In this document: positions 42,427 to 51,609 of the stretch, one piece after another
How positions within the stretch are numbered: position 1 is the stretch's first letter
Layout of the letters: every line of letters begins with the position of its first letter
Source of the DNA: Bacillus sp. FJAT-28004
GTDB taxonomy: Bacteria > Bacillota > Bacilli > Paenibacillales > Paenibacillaceae
DNA: 64,000 nt
Assembly: GCF_001280845.1 (NCBI RefSeq)
Contig: NZ_LGHP01000001.1
Span: 3,173,786 to 3,237,785, forward strand
Direction: 5' to 3'
Translations under genes and position numbers: made by a program
The notes under the pieces: model-generated
What the model was told of the DNA's origin: nothing
What the model saw: only the letters and a program-made list of their open reading frames with translations
The model's database searches: none

Positions 42427-42479
42427 GTTGAAGGATAAGAATGTACAAGCCAAAAACTTACACATTCTTATCCTTCAAC
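42427..42479 (-). repeat. Hairpin repeat, copy E (between rplL and rsmC)
   Basis: GTTGAAGGATAAGAATGT (42427-42444) and its exact complement ACATTCTTATCCTTCAAC (42462-42479) form a perfect 18-base stem with a 17-base loop. The GATAAGAATGT core is shared with the copies at 1257 and 47111. On minus, a degenerate tail (AAGCTAGGCGGTTT) may follow near 42395. Confidence 0.6.
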
Positions 42480-42488
42480 ATACAACGA

Positions 42489-42519
42489 ACCCCTTGAAAC
42501 CTGACGTTTCAAGGGGCTC
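42489..42519 (-). terminator. Probable terminator of rplJL
   Basis: CCCCTTGAAAC and GTTTCAAGGGG form a perfect 11-base stem about 55 bases after the rplL stop. The trailing tract on minus (TTCGTTGT) is T-poor, so efficiency is uncertain. Confidence 0.55.
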
Positions 42520-42573
42520 GCCGGCCGATTCATCATTCAATCGCATGATCAGCTTATTTTATTGAAAGAAATA

Positions 42574-42933
42574 CTACTTAACTTCTACGGAAGCGCCAGC
42601 TTCAGTAAGCTTAGCTGCAACAGCTTCTGCTTCTTCTTTAGCAACTTTTTCTTTAACTGCTTTAGGAGCGGAATCAACCAAGTCTTTCGCTTCTTTCAGG
42701 CCAAGACCTGTGATTTCGCGAACTACTTTGATTACGTTGATTTTTGAAGGGCCAGCGCCGTTAAGGATAACGTCGAATTCAGTTTGCTCAGCTTCTACAG
42801 CTGCGCCAGCGCCTGCTGCTGCTACTGGAGCTGCTGCAGTTACGCCGAATTCTTCTTCAATTGCTTTAACAAGATCGTTCAGTTCAAGAACGTTCATAAC
42901 TTTAATCGCTTCTAAGATTTGTTCTTTAGACAT
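42574..42933 (-). CDS. rplL: 50S ribosomal protein L7/L12
   Basis: 119 residues: N-terminal dimerisation helices (about 1-32), a flexible Ala-rich hinge ([15 protein letters not shown]) and a C-terminal factor-binding domain ([20 protein letters not shown]). It forms the stalk with L10. The start at 42933 follows a ribosome site (GGAGG). Confidence 0.97.
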   Translation of the reverse strand: MSKEQILEAIKVMNVLELNDLVKAIEEEFGVTAAAPVAAAGAGAAVEAEQTEFDVILNGAGPSKINVIKVVREITGLGLKEAKDLVDSAPKAVKEKVAKEEAEAVAAKLTEAGASVEVK

Positions 42934-43023
42934 GATTATACCTCCGGGAATATGGTTTATTTTTTGGTTTATCATACAGCCGACTTGCGTCGGTTCATTA
43001 CTATAAGGGACTCTTGAATAAAA

Positions 43024-43527
43024 TTAAGCTTGTGCTTCTTGTTTCTCGCCGACTGCTTTAACTGCAAGCGCGAAGTTGCGCACTGGAGCTTGCAATACGC
43101 TGAGGAGCATAGAGAGCAAACCGTCGCGGGACGGAAGTTCCGCAAGAGCCTTAATTTCTTCTTGAGATACGACTTTACCTTCAACAACGCCGCCTTTAAG
43201 TTTCAAAGCATCGTTTTTCTTAGCGAAATCGTTCAAAATTTTAGCTGGAGCAACAGCGTCTTCTTTACCGAATGCAATTGCTGTAGGACCTGTAAGAATG
43301 TTGTTCAATTCTACATAATCCGTACCTTCAGTTGCGCGGCGAACGAGCGAGTTTTTAAGAACTTGGAATTCAATTCCTGCTTCACGAAGTTGTTTCCGAA
43401 GCTCAGTTACTTGCGCAACGTTCAATCCACGATAGTCAGCTACTACTGTGCTTGAGCTATTAGCAATTTTCGCCGCGATTACGGCAACTGCCTCTTGTTT
43501 CTCTTGGATGATATTTGCGTTAGCCAA
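43024..43527 (-). CDS. rplJ: 50S ribosomal protein L10
   Basis: 167 residues with [20 protein letters not shown] and the C-terminal L12-binding helix. The start is TTG at 43527 ([10 protein letters not shown]), six bases after GGGAGGTG; an upstream in-frame GTG lies within the ribosome site. It is controlled by the L10 leader directly upstream. Confidence 0.95.
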   Translation of the reverse strand: MANANIIQEKQEAVAVIAAKIANSSSTVVADYRGLNVAQVTELRKQLREAGIEFQVLKNSLVRRATEGTDYVELNNILTGPTAIAFGKEDAVAPAKILNDFAKKNDALKLKGGVVEGKVVSQEEIKALAELPSRDGLLSMLLSVLQAPVRNFALAVKAVGEKQEAQA

Positions 43528-43549
43528 ACTGTACACCTCCCGTAATAGT

Positions 43550-43745
43550 ATACATTCCGTTAATTACGACGGGCTTTCCACGCCTCGATGCATGAGAAAG
43601 GCCTTCGCAGACACTGCGAAGGCCATGATGTCGTTATCGCGCATCAATCCAGAATGGATCGAATGTTGCTTACAAACGTTTTATCATAACACCTCGGTAG
43701 GAAATTAAGCCTTAAGGCACCTACTGTCTACGGTATGCGTATTCG
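43550..43745 (-). ncRNA. L10 leader (L10(L12)4-binding autoregulatory RNA) of rplJL
   Basis: On minus, ACCGTAGACAGTAGGTG, then TTAAGGCTTAATTTCC and TACCGAGGTG match the conserved kink-turn core of the bacterial L10 leader. It is followed by a strong GGCCTTCGCAG/CTGCGAAGGCC hairpin (near 43598-43633) with TTTCTC after it, probably an attenuator. Binding of the stalk complex represses rplJL. Confidence 0.8.
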
Positions 43746-43763
43746 AATTTAGTTCCGTTCTTC

Positions 43764-44456
43764 TTAGCGGAAAGCCGCTGTAGAAACACGAGCGCCTGGG
43801 CCCATTGTTGAAGAAACGGCAATGTTTTTCAGGTAAATACCTTTTGACGCAGCCGGTTTAGCACGATTAAGTGCATCGATCAATGCTTTGAGGTTCTCGT
43901 TGAGTTTCTCAGCATCAAAAGACACTTTACCGATTGGCGCATGGATTTGACCTGCTTTATCAAGACGGTATTCAATCTTACCGGCTTTGATTTCTTGAAC
44001 GGCTTTAGCAACGTCAAACGTTACTGTACCAGCTTTAGGGTTAGGCATCAAACCTTTACCACCAAGGATACGTCCAAGTTTACCAACTTCAGCCATCATA
44101 TCCGGCGTTGCTACGCAAACGTCGAAATCGAACCAGCCTTGTTGGATTTTGTTGATCATGTCTGCATCGCCGACAAAGTCAGCACCCGCAGCTTCCGCTT
44201 CTTTCACTTTTTCGCCTTTTGCGAAAACGAGAACGCGTTTAGTTTTACCAGTACCGTGTGGTAGTACAACTACGCCACGAACTGCTTGATCTTGTTTACG
44301 TGGGTCTACACCCAAACGAACTGCTACTTCAACGGACTCGTCGAATTTAGCTGTTGCTGCCTTTTTAACAAGATCGATTGCTTCTTGAGGCTCGTATGTT
44401 GCTTCGCTGTCAAACAGCTTAGCAGCTTCTACATATTTCTTACCTTGTTTAGCCAT
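43764..44456 (-). CDS. rplA: 50S ribosomal protein L1
   Basis: 230 residues beginning [20 protein letters not shown], with the two-domain L1 fold and C-terminal [10 protein letters not shown]. It forms the mobile L1 stalk and follows rplK by about 100 bases. Confidence 0.97.
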   Translation of the reverse strand: MAKQGKKYVEAAKLFDSEATYEPQEAIDLVKKAATAKFDESVEVAVRLGVDPRKQDQAVRGVVVLPHGTGKTKRVLVFAKGEKVKEAEAAGADFVGDADMINKIQQGWFDFDVCVATPDMMAEVGKLGRILGGKGLMPNPKAGTVTFDVAKAVQEIKAGKIEYRLDKAGQIHAPIGKVSFDAEKLNENLKALIDALNRAKPAASKGIYLKNIAVSSTMGPGARVSTAAFR

Positions 44457-44557
44457 TTAATTTTCCTCCTTATGTGGTTGTAGCGGAAAATCCTCCTAAG
44501 GATGATCCTCCCACTCGCGAAAGCCGAAGCTAACGCAAAGCAAGCTACTTCGCGGTA

Positions 44558-44983
44558 TTAGTCAACAATAGTTACGCCCATGCTGCGAGCAGTACCTTCA
44601 ACCATACGCATTGCTGATTCTACAGACGCTGCGTTCAGATCCGGCATTTTTTGCTCAGCGATTTCGCGAACTTTGTCACGTTTCACAGTAGCGACCTTTT
44701 TCTTGTTAGGCTCACCTGAACCTTTTTCGATACCAGCTGCGACGCGGAGCAATACTGCTGCCGGCGGCGTTTTTGTTTCGAAAGTGAAAGAACGGTCTTC
44801 AAATACTGTAATAACAACCGGAATAATCAAGCCTGCTTGATCTGCGGTACGAGCATTAAACTCTTTACAAAACGCCATAATGTTAACGCCTGCTTGACCA
44901 AGTGCTGGACCGATCGGCGGCGCTGGGTTTGCTTTACCTGCAGGAACTTGCAATTTGACCATCTTGATGACCTTTTTTGCCAT
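44558..44983 (-). CDS. rplK: 50S ribosomal protein L11
   Basis: 141 residues beginning [20 protein letters not shown], an N-terminal stringent-response and thiostrepton-site domain with the proline motif PPIGPALGQ. The ATG at 44983 is chosen, 10 bases after AAGGAGG; an in-frame GTG nine bases upstream is too close to it. Confidence 0.97.
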   Translation of the reverse strand: MAKKVIKMVKLQVPAGKANPAPPIGPALGQAGVNIMAFCKEFNARTADQAGLIIPVVITVFEDRSFTFETKTPPAAVLLRVAAGIEKGSGEPNKKKVATVKRDKVREIAEQKMPDLNAASVESAMRMVEGTARSMGVTIVD

Positions 44984-45104
44984 GCCTGACACACCTCCTT
45001 ACCCTTTATTCCATGCGTAAATAGCATCCGCCTCAGTTAAGGGGCATCGCTACTTCGCGTCCAAACCTCCACCAGTTTAACCCAGTGGGTTCGGAAACCA
45101 GATA

Positions 45105-45638
45105 TTATATCTTTTCCACTTGAGTGTAATCCAGCTCTAGCGGGGTCTCCCTGCCAAACATGTTTACATGAACCTTTAACTTCGCTTTGTCCAGTAAAAT
45201 TTCTTCTACTGTACCAACAAAATCTGCGAAAGGACCCACTTTGACGCGAACCGTTTCCTTCAAATCGAACTCGATTTTCGGTTTTGGTTCTTCCATGCCC
45301 ATGTGCTTGAGTATTTGCTCAACCTCATCAGGCAATAGAGGAATCGGTTTTGAACCGGAACCTGTTGATCCTACGAATCCAGTTACACCTGGTGTATTTC
45401 GAACAACGTACCATGAATCGTCGGTTTGAACCATTTCCACAAGAACATAGCCGGGGTAGACTTTACGTTGGACAGTCTTCTTCTTACCATCCTTCTCTAC
45501 CACTTCTTCTTCCATAGGAACAAGCACACGGAAAATCTTATCTTCCATGCCCATTGATTCAACACGGCGTTCCAAATTGGCTTTCACCTTGTTCTCATAA
45601 CCTGAGTAGGTATGCACGACGTACCATCTTTTTTCCAT
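45105..45638 (-). CDS. nusG: Transcription elongation factor NusG
   Basis: 177 residues with an N-terminal NGN domain (RWYVVHTYSGYENKVKANLE) and a C-terminal KOW domain (about 125-177). It binds RNA polymerase and couples it to the ribosome and, in Firmicutes, promotes pausing. It is downstream of rpmG-secE. Confidence 0.96.
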   Translation of the reverse strand: MEKRWYVVHTYSGYENKVKANLERRVESMGMEDKIFRVLVPMEEEVVEKDGKKKTVQRKVYPGYVLVEMVQTDDSWYVVRNTPGVTGFVGSTGSGSKPIPLLPDEVEQILKHMGMEEPKPKIEFDLKETVRVKVGPFADFVGTVEEILLDKAKLKVHVNMFGRETPLELDYTQVEKI

Positions 45639-45662
45639 CACAAATCCACCTTTGGACCCTTC

Positions 45663-45872
45663 TTAAACAATGAGTTCAACCAGAGACGAGATCCCGATGT
45701 CAAGAAGCCAGAAGTAAATAGTCACAAGCGTAATCGTGAGCAAAACCACGATCGAATAGCTTGTCAACTCTTTACGGCTTGGCCAGCGGACCTTCTTAAG
45801 CTCCGCCCAGCTGTCGGCAAAAAAACTAAACGTTGTACCAAAGCTTTGCTTTAGTTTAGCCAAAAATGCCAC
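45663..45872 (-). CDS. secE: Preprotein translocase subunit SecE
   Basis: 69 residues, an amphipathic segment (FFADSWAELKKVRWPSRKEL) followed by one membrane helix (about 40-62), the short Firmicute form. The start is GTG at 45872, with GGAGGTG seven bases upstream; a second GTG at 45878 overlaps it. It partners SecY. Confidence 0.93.
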   Translation of the reverse strand: MAFLAKLKQSFGTTFSFFADSWAELKKVRWPSRKELTSYSIVVLLTITLVTIYFWLLDIGISSLVELIV

Positions 45873-45890
45873 GTTCACACCTCCAATTGA

Positions 45891-46040
45891 CTATCTCGTC
45901 TCGCGATGAGGAGTCTGCTCGTTACAGAACTTGCAAAACTTCTTCAACTCGATGCGGTCGGGGTGATTGCGTTTGTTCTTGCTGCTCGCATAGTTTCTCT
46001 GTTTGCAGTTTGTGCATGCCAACGTGATAATTACCCGCAT
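45891..46040 (-). CDS. rpmG: 50S ribosomal protein L33, zinc type
   Basis: A 49-residue protein, [20 protein letters not shown] followed by [20 protein letters not shown] and a short tail. The two CxxC pairs make this the zinc-binding form of L33. GGGAGGTG precedes the ATG. It lies in the usual place before secE. Confidence 0.93.
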   Translation of the reverse strand: MRVIITLACTNCKQRNYASSKNKRNHPDRIELKKFCKFCNEQTPHRETR

Positions 46041-46355
46041 TGAATTACACCTCCCGAACTGCTACAAAATACGAATCATGAAGCTCTATATGAAAGTTCA
46101 TTGATTCCAACGCCAAAACGAAATAAAACCTCGATTTTAGGCCTACCTAAACACTTTATCATACAGCAAATTTGATGTCAATGTAAAAGATAAGTGTTAA
46201 GCCTGTGAATGATTGGTAACAAAAGCATCATCGGTCTCGTATCTACCATTATAGTCTACTTTTGTTCGTTTAAAACTAAAAGGACCGTATATTCCACCTA
46301 GACACCGCCAGATGGAAGACAGTCCTCGTAAAAAACGATTTACGTATAAATGCGG
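46041..46355. other. Gap between sigH and rpmG
   Basis: It holds the rpmG-secE-nusG promoter. No coding frame and no clear T-run terminator for sigH was found. Confidence 0.5.
46153..46181 (-). promoter_or_regulatory. Promoter of rpmG-secE-nusG
   Basis: On minus, perfect -35 TTGACA (46181-46176) and a 4-of-6 -10 TAAAGT (46158-46153) are 17 bases apart. Confidence 0.6.
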
Positions 46356-47006
46356 TTAACCGCTAATGTCTCTGACTTCCAAGTAACGTTCGAGCTTGCG
46401 TTTCACCCTTTGAAGAGCGTTGTCGATGGATTTCACATGCCTATCCAAATCAACAGCAATTTCCTGATACGATCTTCCGTCCAAATAAAGCATAAGAACC
46501 TTACGTTCAAGATCGCTTAATATTTCGGACATCTTATCTTCCAGGCCAATGAATTCTTCTTGATTAATAATTAATTCTTCTGGATCAGATACTCGCGTAC
46601 CACAAATGACATCCAGCAGCGTGCGATCCGAATCTTCATCATAAATGGGCTTATCGAGCGAAACGTAGGAATTTAGCGGAATGTGTTTCTGACGCGTGGC
46701 TGTTTTGATGGCGGTAATAATTTGCCTAGTTATACACAATTCAGCAAAGGCTTTGAAGCTTGCTAGCTTGTCCCCTTTAAAATCTCGAATTGCCTTATAA
46801 AGACCAATCATACCCTCCTGCACGATATCTTCACGATCCGCACCGATAAGAAAATACGAGCGCGCTTTGGCTCTTACAAAATTCTTATACTTGTTTATCA
46901 AATATTCCAACGCCATGCTATCACCATTGCGGACCGCTTCGACGATATCCTCGTCCGTACTGCTGTCATACTCGAGCGTACTCCATTCTTTGAGGTCGAT
47001 ACTCAC
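46356..47006 (-). CDS. sigH: RNA polymerase sporulation sigma factor SigH
   Basis: 216 residues. Region 2 is around NKYKNFVRAKARSYFLIGAD, then REDIVQEGMIGLYKAIRDF; region 4 helix-turn-helix is around RSYQEIAVDLDRHVKSIDNA. SigH directs early sporulation and competence genes. The start is GTG at 47006 with CCGGAGGG upstream. Its 5' leader contains a hairpin of the dispersed repeat family. It lies between rae1 and rpmG as in B. subtilis. Confidence 0.96.
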   Translation of the reverse strand: MSIDLKEWSTLEYDSSTDEDIVEAVRNGDSMALEYLINKYKNFVRAKARSYFLIGADREDIVQEGMIGLYKAIRDFKGDKLASFKAFAELCITRQIITAIKTATRQKHIPLNSYVSLDKPIYDEDSDRTLLDVICGTRVSDPEELIINQEEFIGLEDKMSEILSDLERKVLMLYLDGRSYQEIAVDLDRHVKSIDNALQRVKRKLERYLEVRDISG

Positions 47007-47110
47007 GAACTATCCCTCCGGCCTGCAAGGCGTACACCGCTAGATTCGTATTCACGCAAACCTATCTGATTGATCTCAAAGTCTGAGCTCAACAGTGTTT
47101 CACGTCGAAA

Positions 47111-47150
47111 GATAAGAATGTATACTGAACAAAATCAACACGTTCTTATC
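47111..47150 (-). repeat. Hairpin repeat, copy F, in the sigH leader
   Basis: GATAAGAATGT (47111-47121) and ACGTTCTTATC (47140-47150) form an 11-base stem with one G-U-type mismatch. The core is shared with copies D and E. It begins about 15 bases downstream of the sigH -10. Confidence 0.55.
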
Positions 47151-47165
47151 GCTAATAATAGAGTC

Positions 47166-47195
47166 AGTATACATTATGTAACCTTACACCGTCAA
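47166..47195 (-). promoter_or_regulatory. SigA-type promoter of sigH
   Basis: On minus, -35 TTGACG (47195-47190) and -10 TATACT (47171-47166) are 18 bases apart, followed by a leader of about 150 bases. Confidence 0.7.
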
Positions 47196-47294
47196 CCAAT
47201 CTGAGTCCCAATAACCACAGATATACTGGGAATTTTGTAACTTAGTGGTATGATCTGTGCCAATCATTCGACAGCTTATCGCTCTTCTATTCCT

Positions 47295-47819
47295 TTATTT
47301 CTCTCCGCGCCGAAGTTTCTCCAGCTGGCTTCGAACCTCTAAACTAATTCTTCCGTCTAAAGAATTCCGTTTTCCCGGCTGTTCCTCACGCAATGTCTGC
47401 TCGATATTTTTGCGATTCTGACCTATATCAATAAGCAGTTCCCTGGCAGATACGCGAAGCGCACCTTTACCGAATGCCACATGCTGCTCCACCAAATCAG
47501 AAGTCGCTACATATATATTTCTACGTCTGACAAATAACTCCGAGCAAAGGCGCTCGATGCATTCATCAGCCGTTTCCTTCTCTTTTGTGTAAACGATAGT
47601 CAACCTGTGGTGTCGATAAGTAGCGCCTAGTCCAGGCACCTGATGCGCATCAAACACAACATACACTTTCATTCCTGTAAAACCTTGATAATCCGCCATT
47701 AAATCCAACAATTTATCCCGCGCTTCTTCCAGATCATGTTCCTTCAGCTTCTCGAGTACCGGCCAAGCGCCAATTATGTTATAACCGTCGACTAATAAAA
47801 TATCGTCGCGCCGGTTCAT
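47295..47819 (-). CDS. rae1: Ribosome-dependent mRNA endonuclease Rae1 (NYN/PIN domain)
   Basis: 174 residues, NYN-domain nuclease: LLVDGYNIIGAWP holds the first acidic residue, VVFDAHQVPG the second and YVATSDLVEQ the third. B. subtilis Rae1 (YacP) cleaves mRNA in the ribosomal A site. It is 3 bases downstream of rlmB. Confidence 0.9.
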   Translation of the reverse strand: MNRRDDILLVDGYNIIGAWPVLEKLKEHDLEEARDKLLDLMADYQGFTGMKVYVVFDAHQVPGLGATYRHHRLTIVYTKEKETADECIERLCSELFVRRRNIYVATSDLVEQHVAFGKGALRVSARELLIDIGQNRKNIEQTLREEQPGKRNSLDGRISLEVRSQLEKLRRGEK

Positions 47820-47822
47820 AAC

Positions 47823-48584
47823 CTAAATGCTCCGGCGCTGCCGAACGACCTCATACATAAGAACACCAGCTGCAACGGAAGCATTAAGCGAGTTCAATTG
47901 ACCGAGCATTGGAAGCTTGACGAGAAAATCACATTTCTCCTTAATAAGTCTTCCCATACCTTTACTCTCATTACCGATTACGATAACCAGCGGCATATCG
48001 AATTTCATTTTATATACATCCTGCGATGCACTTACGTCAGTTCCCGCTACCCATACGCCCGCTTCCTTCAACTTATCGATCGTTTGCGCCAAGTTAGTAA
48101 CACGTGCAACCGGTACATGCTCAGCGGCACCCGCAGATGTTTTTAGCACGGTAGCCGTTAGTCCCGCAGCGCGACGCTTCGGAATGATAACGCCATGCAC
48201 GCCTGTGCATTCAGCTGTACGCAGAATAGAGCCCAGATTATGAGGATCTTCGATTTCGTCTAGAAGCAAAATAAATGGGATTTCGTCCCGCTGCTTTGCT
48301 CGTTCCAGAATCTCCTCAACATCCACATAAGCGAAGGCCGCTGCCTGAGCAACAACTCCCTGATGTGTAACTCCAGGAGCTAAGCTGTCGAGTTTCCTCT
48401 TGTCGACGAACTGTACGATGATGCCCGATTTTTTGGCTTCTGCTACAATCGGCTGCGTCAACGTTTTTTGTGCGCCGTCAGCGATCCATATTTTATTAAT
48501 TTCTCGTCCAGAACGCAGAGCTTCCAGTACAGGGTGTTTACCGGCAATCATTTCATCTTGATCTTGAATCGTTTCTTCCGTCAT
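47823..48584 (-). CDS. rlmB: 23S rRNA (guanosine-2'-O)-methyltransferase RlmB (SpoU/TrmH family)
   Basis: 253 residues. The N-terminal substrate-binding domain (IAGKHPVLEALRSGREINKI) is followed by a knotted SPOUT domain with LDEIEDPHNLGSILRTAE, VIGNESKGMGRLI and MLGQLNSLNASVAAGVLMYE. The start is set by AAAGGAGGG. It lies in the mrnC-rlmB-rae1 operon. Confidence 0.93.
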   Translation of the reverse strand: MTEETIQDQDEMIAGKHPVLEALRSGREINKIWIADGAQKTLTQPIVAEAKKSGIIVQFVDKRKLDSLAPGVTHQGVVAQAAAFAYVDVEEILERAKQRDEIPFILLLDEIEDPHNLGSILRTAECTGVHGVIIPKRRAAGLTATVLKTSAGAAEHVPVARVTNLAQTIDKLKEAGVWVAGTDVSASQDVYKMKFDMPLVIVIGNESKGMGRLIKEKCDFLVKLPMLGQLNSLNASVAAGVLMYEVVRQRRSI

Positions 48585-48633
48585 CGGTAACCCTCCTTTA
48601 TTTATTTTCATTTACAAAATGGCTCAATGGATC

Positions 48634-49062
48634 TTATTTATTTTCATGCTTCTTAATTGCAATCGCAAATAGTTCGTTTATTCTATCGATTCTTCCTTCA
48701 TAGTACAGATAGCCAACCAAGCTCTCCAAAGCTGTAGCTAGACGATAATCGGCTAAATCAGCATTTTTGGGAGGAGCCCCCGATTTCGAATTACGGCCTC
48801 GGCGGACAATGTCCGCCTCCTCCTCGGTTAAATGCGGCTGCCAGAGATCTAGCGTCTTCTTTTGTCCTTTGGCAGAAACAAATTTCGTTGCTTCACGGTG
48901 AAGGTGATGTGATTTCTGATTCGGAAGCGAAATGAAATATTGTCTTACAAGAAGCTCAAAAACAGCATCACCCATATAAGCTAGAACGACCGGATTCATA
49001 AGCTGCGGTGACTTGGACGGTGGGTGAAAGAGCAGCCGATTCGTATCGATATGCTCGCTCAT
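48634..49062 (-). CDS. mrnC: Mini-ribonuclease 3 (23S rRNA maturation)
   Basis: 142 residues, an RNase III catalytic domain without the dsRNA-binding domain. LAYMGDAVFELLVRQY holds the signature acidic residue, and ADYRLATALESLVGYLYYEG the second. It trims 23S rRNA precursor. It overlaps cysS by 4 bases (ATGA). Confidence 0.93.
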   Translation of the reverse strand: MSEHIDTNRLLFHPPSKSPQLMNPVVLAYMGDAVFELLVRQYFISLPNQKSHHLHREATKFVSAKGQKKTLDLWQPHLTEEEADIVRRGRNSKSGAPPKNADLADYRLATALESLVGYLYYEGRIDRINELFAIAIKKHENK

Positions 49063-50501
49063 TTACGCCGCCAGCGGATACCTTGCGGCGTATCCTCAAG
49101 GACAATGTTTTTCTCTATGAGCAAATCACGAATTTCATCAGCTCTTGCCCAATTTTTGGACTGGCGAGCTTCGGTCCGCTCCACAATAAGCTGCTCAATA
49201 TCCGCATCCAGCAGTTCTGCGTTCGCTTGCTGCAGCGGCAGTAAACCAAGCACAGCGTCCATACGCTCGAGCAGCGTAAGCAATGCATAGATGGCTTCAG
49301 CAGAAACGTCTGTACGATTCAAATACTGATTAGCCTCAGCTACCAAATCAAACACAGTCGTAATCGCATCCGGCGTGTTGAAATCATCGCTCATTTTGGC
49401 ATGGAATTGTTCATGAATCAACTTTAGTCTCGCATCGAGAGCTTCATCGCCAGAAGGGACAAGTCCGTTGCCATTGCCTACTGCCTCGGTTAGCTTTCCG
49501 CCAAATGATGAGAGCCTATGCTTTAGATTTGCTGCGCTGTTTGCAATCCGCTCAACGCTATTCTCGGCTTGCGCAACCGTGTCATCACTGAAGTTAAGCG
49601 GACTGCGATAATGCGTCGATAGCATAAAATAACGAATCGCATGAGGTTTAACCCGCTTCACTAGCTCATGCACCGAGATGCCATTGCCAAGCGATTTGGA
49701 CATTTTCTCATTGTTAATATGAATATAGCCGTTATGCATCCAATAGTTCGCTAGCGGCTTCCCTGTCAGTGCCTCAGATTGAGCCACCTCGCATTCATGA
49801 TGCGGGAATTGCAAATCATGTCCGCCGCCATGAATATCAAGCGTATCGCCAAGGTAAGTGCGAGCCATAGCCGAGCATTCGATATGCCAACCTGGACGTC
49901 CATCGCCAAATGGACTCTCCCATTTGATTTCGCCAGGCTTAGCGCCTTTCCACAATACAAAATCCTGTTGATTCTCTTTGCGGTCGCCAATTTCAACCCG
50001 AATACCGAATTGAAGCTCTTCAATATTCTGATGGGAAAGCTTGCCGTAATCCGCGAATGCAGACGTACGATAATAAACGTCGCCCTCACTCATATAAGCA
50101 TAGCCTTTATCTATTAAGCCTTGAATAAACGTCACGATCTGAGGAATATGTTCTGTCACCCTCGGATTAAGCGTCGCCTTGTGAACACCTAGCGCTTCGA
50201 TATCTGCATAAAAAGCCGTAATGAACGTCTCCGCTACTTCGGGTACTGTCGTACCAAGCTGCTCTGCTTTGCGAATCAGCTTATCATCGACGTCCGTAAA
50301 GTTAACGACATATTGAACCTCATTCCCGACATCCTCCAAATAACGACGAACAACGTCAAAGAAAATAACCGGACGAGCATTTCCAATATGAATGTAATCG
50401 TAAACGGTTGGTCCGCAAACATACATTTTTACTTTACCTGGCTCTTGCGATACAAAGGGCTCTTTAAGCCGTGACACTGTATTATAAATGGATATTGTCA
50501 T
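49059..50501 (-). CDS. cysS: Cysteinyl-tRNA synthetase
   Basis: 480 residues. The class I motif is HIGNARP, after the zinc cysteine of VCGPTVYD. The other zinc ligands lie in HIECSAMA and HHECE, and the catalytic loop is KMSKS. It charges tRNA-Cys. It overlaps both cysE (4 bases) and mrnC (4 bases), so it is cotranscribed from the T-box promoter upstream of cysE. Confidence 0.96.
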   Translation of the reverse strand: MTISIYNTVSRLKEPFVSQEPGKVKMYVCGPTVYDYIHIGNARPVIFFDVVRRYLEDVGNEVQYVVNFTDVDDKLIRKAEQLGTTVPEVAETFITAFYADIEALGVHKATLNPRVTEHIPQIVTFIQGLIDKGYAYMSEGDVYYRTSAFADYGKLSHQNIEELQFGIRVEIGDRKENQQDFVLWKGAKPGEIKWESPFGDGRPGWHIECSAMARTYLGDTLDIHGGGHDLQFPHHECEVAQSEALTGKPLANYWMHNGYIHINNEKMSKSLGNGISVHELVKRVKPHAIRYFMLSTHYRSPLNFSDDTVAQAENSVERIANSAANLKHRLSSFGGKLTEAVGNGNGLVPSGDEALDARLKLIHEQFHAKMSDDFNTPDAITTVFDLVAEANQYLNRTDVSAEAIYALLTLLERMDAVLGLLPLQQANAELLDADIEQLIVERTEARQSKNWARADEIRDLLIEKNIVLEDTPQGIRWRRK

Positions 50502-51160
50502 TTTCGCATTTCTCCTCCAGCTACAGGATTCCGAAGCTTCATAAGCTCGGATTTCAATTCGTCTATTTCCTTCTGCATCGTACGGAACATTTCGATGACC
50601 GGATCGGGCAGCTGTGTATGATCAAGTCGATCTCCTACACGCTCTCCGTTCCTTTTGACAACACGTCCCGGGTTTCCAACTACCGTACAATTCGTAGGAA
50701 CCTCTCTGAGTACAACCGCATTTGATCCAATGTTAGAAAATTCGCCCACCTGAAATGAGCCGAGCACCTTCGCCCCTGAGCCAATAACTACATTATTGCC
50801 AATTGTCGGGTGACGCTTCCCTTTTTCTTTACCCGTTCCACCAAGAGTTACGCCTTGATAAATAACGACATCATCGCCGATTTCACAAGTTTCACCAATC
50901 ACTACTCCCATGCCATGATCGATAAACAATCGCTCACCGATACGAGCACCTGGATGAATTTCGATGCCAGTCATAAAACGGCTAACCTGTGAGATCAAAC
51001 GCGCTGTAGTATACCAGCCTTTGCGATATAAGGGATGGGCGATACGATGCGCCCAAATGGCGTGCACGCCTGAATAGGTGAAAATAACCTCGAAGCGACT
51101 GCGGGCAGCCGGATCATTCTCAAAAACAGCTAGTATGTCCGATCGAAAATGACGAAACAT
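50498..51160 (-). CDS. cysE: Serine O-acetyltransferase
   Basis: 220 residues with left-handed beta-helix hexapeptide repeats (IHPGARIGERLFIDHGMGVV, TLGGTGKEKGKRHPTIGNNV). It makes O-acetylserine, the carbon skeleton for cysteine. The ATG at 51160 is chosen, preceded by AAAGGAG. Transcription depends on the cysteine T-box upstream. Confidence 0.95.
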   Translation of the reverse strand: MFRHFRSDILAVFENDPAARSRFEVIFTYSGVHAIWAHRIAHPLYRKGWYTTARLISQVSRFMTGIEIHPGARIGERLFIDHGMGVVIGETCEIGDDVVIYQGVTLGGTGKEKGKRHPTIGNNVVIGSGAKVLGSFQVGEFSNIGSNAVVLREVPTNCTVVGNPGRVVKRNGERVGDRLDHTQLPDPVIEMFRTMQKEIDELKSELMKLRNPVAGGEMRK

Positions 51161-51202
51161 AAGCAATGCTCCTTTTTCCTACGCTCATAAATTTCTAATA
51201 AA

Positions 51203-51239
51203 AGAAAAAGCCTCTGCAGCATATTATGCTGCAGAGGCG
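51203..51239 (-). terminator. Regulated terminator of the cysE T-box
   Basis: A perfect 14-base stem (51238-51225 with 51223-51210) with a one-base centre is followed on minus by CTTTTTCTTTT. It competes with the antiterminator formed by the T-box sequence. Confidence 0.9.
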
Positions 51240-51605
51240 TGTTATCTCGCGGTTCCACTCTGCTTGAATAAATCGACAGCTTCCCTCGCTGATGATTATT
51301 CACCTTAAGTCTTTAACGCAGACGATACGTTGCTGCCTACCCTGCCCAGCCAAATATATGCCATTATAGACGAATAAGCGTCTCCGCCCATCCTTATAAT
51401 TGTGCATTACATGCTGAAACAGCTCGGAACAAAGCTCCCAGGTGCATATTTCCGTTCGGCGGACCAGACAACTTGCAGCCCCATTACGTTTCCTCATAGT
51501 CACATGGTGATGCGACTCCGACTCGAATGACGGTTGTCCTCTCTGCGAATCCACAAGCAAACGTACTTCTCCTGTTCATGGCCGTTTGATTCATTCATTT
51601 ATTAG
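51203..51605 (-). ncRNA. T-box leader (tRNA-Cys responsive) of cysE-cysS
   Basis: On minus, the conserved T-box AGTGGAACCGCG (51259-51248 region) can pair as an antiterminator. It is followed by the intrinsic terminator GCCTCTGCAGCATA/TATGCTGCAGAGGC and TTTTTCTTTT. Upstream are Stem I elements (GGAGAAGTACG near 51572-51562). Two TGC-A stretches could be the Cys specifier (near 51480-51476 and 51446-51442); I cannot decide which. Uncharged tRNA-Cys should allow read-through. Confidence 0.9.
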
Positions 51606-51609
51606 TCAT

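Noticed and set aside
51300..51560. An 86-codon open frame on minus between cysE and gltX
   Set aside because: It lies within the T-box leader, has no ribosome site, and the sequence is explained by conserved RNA structure.
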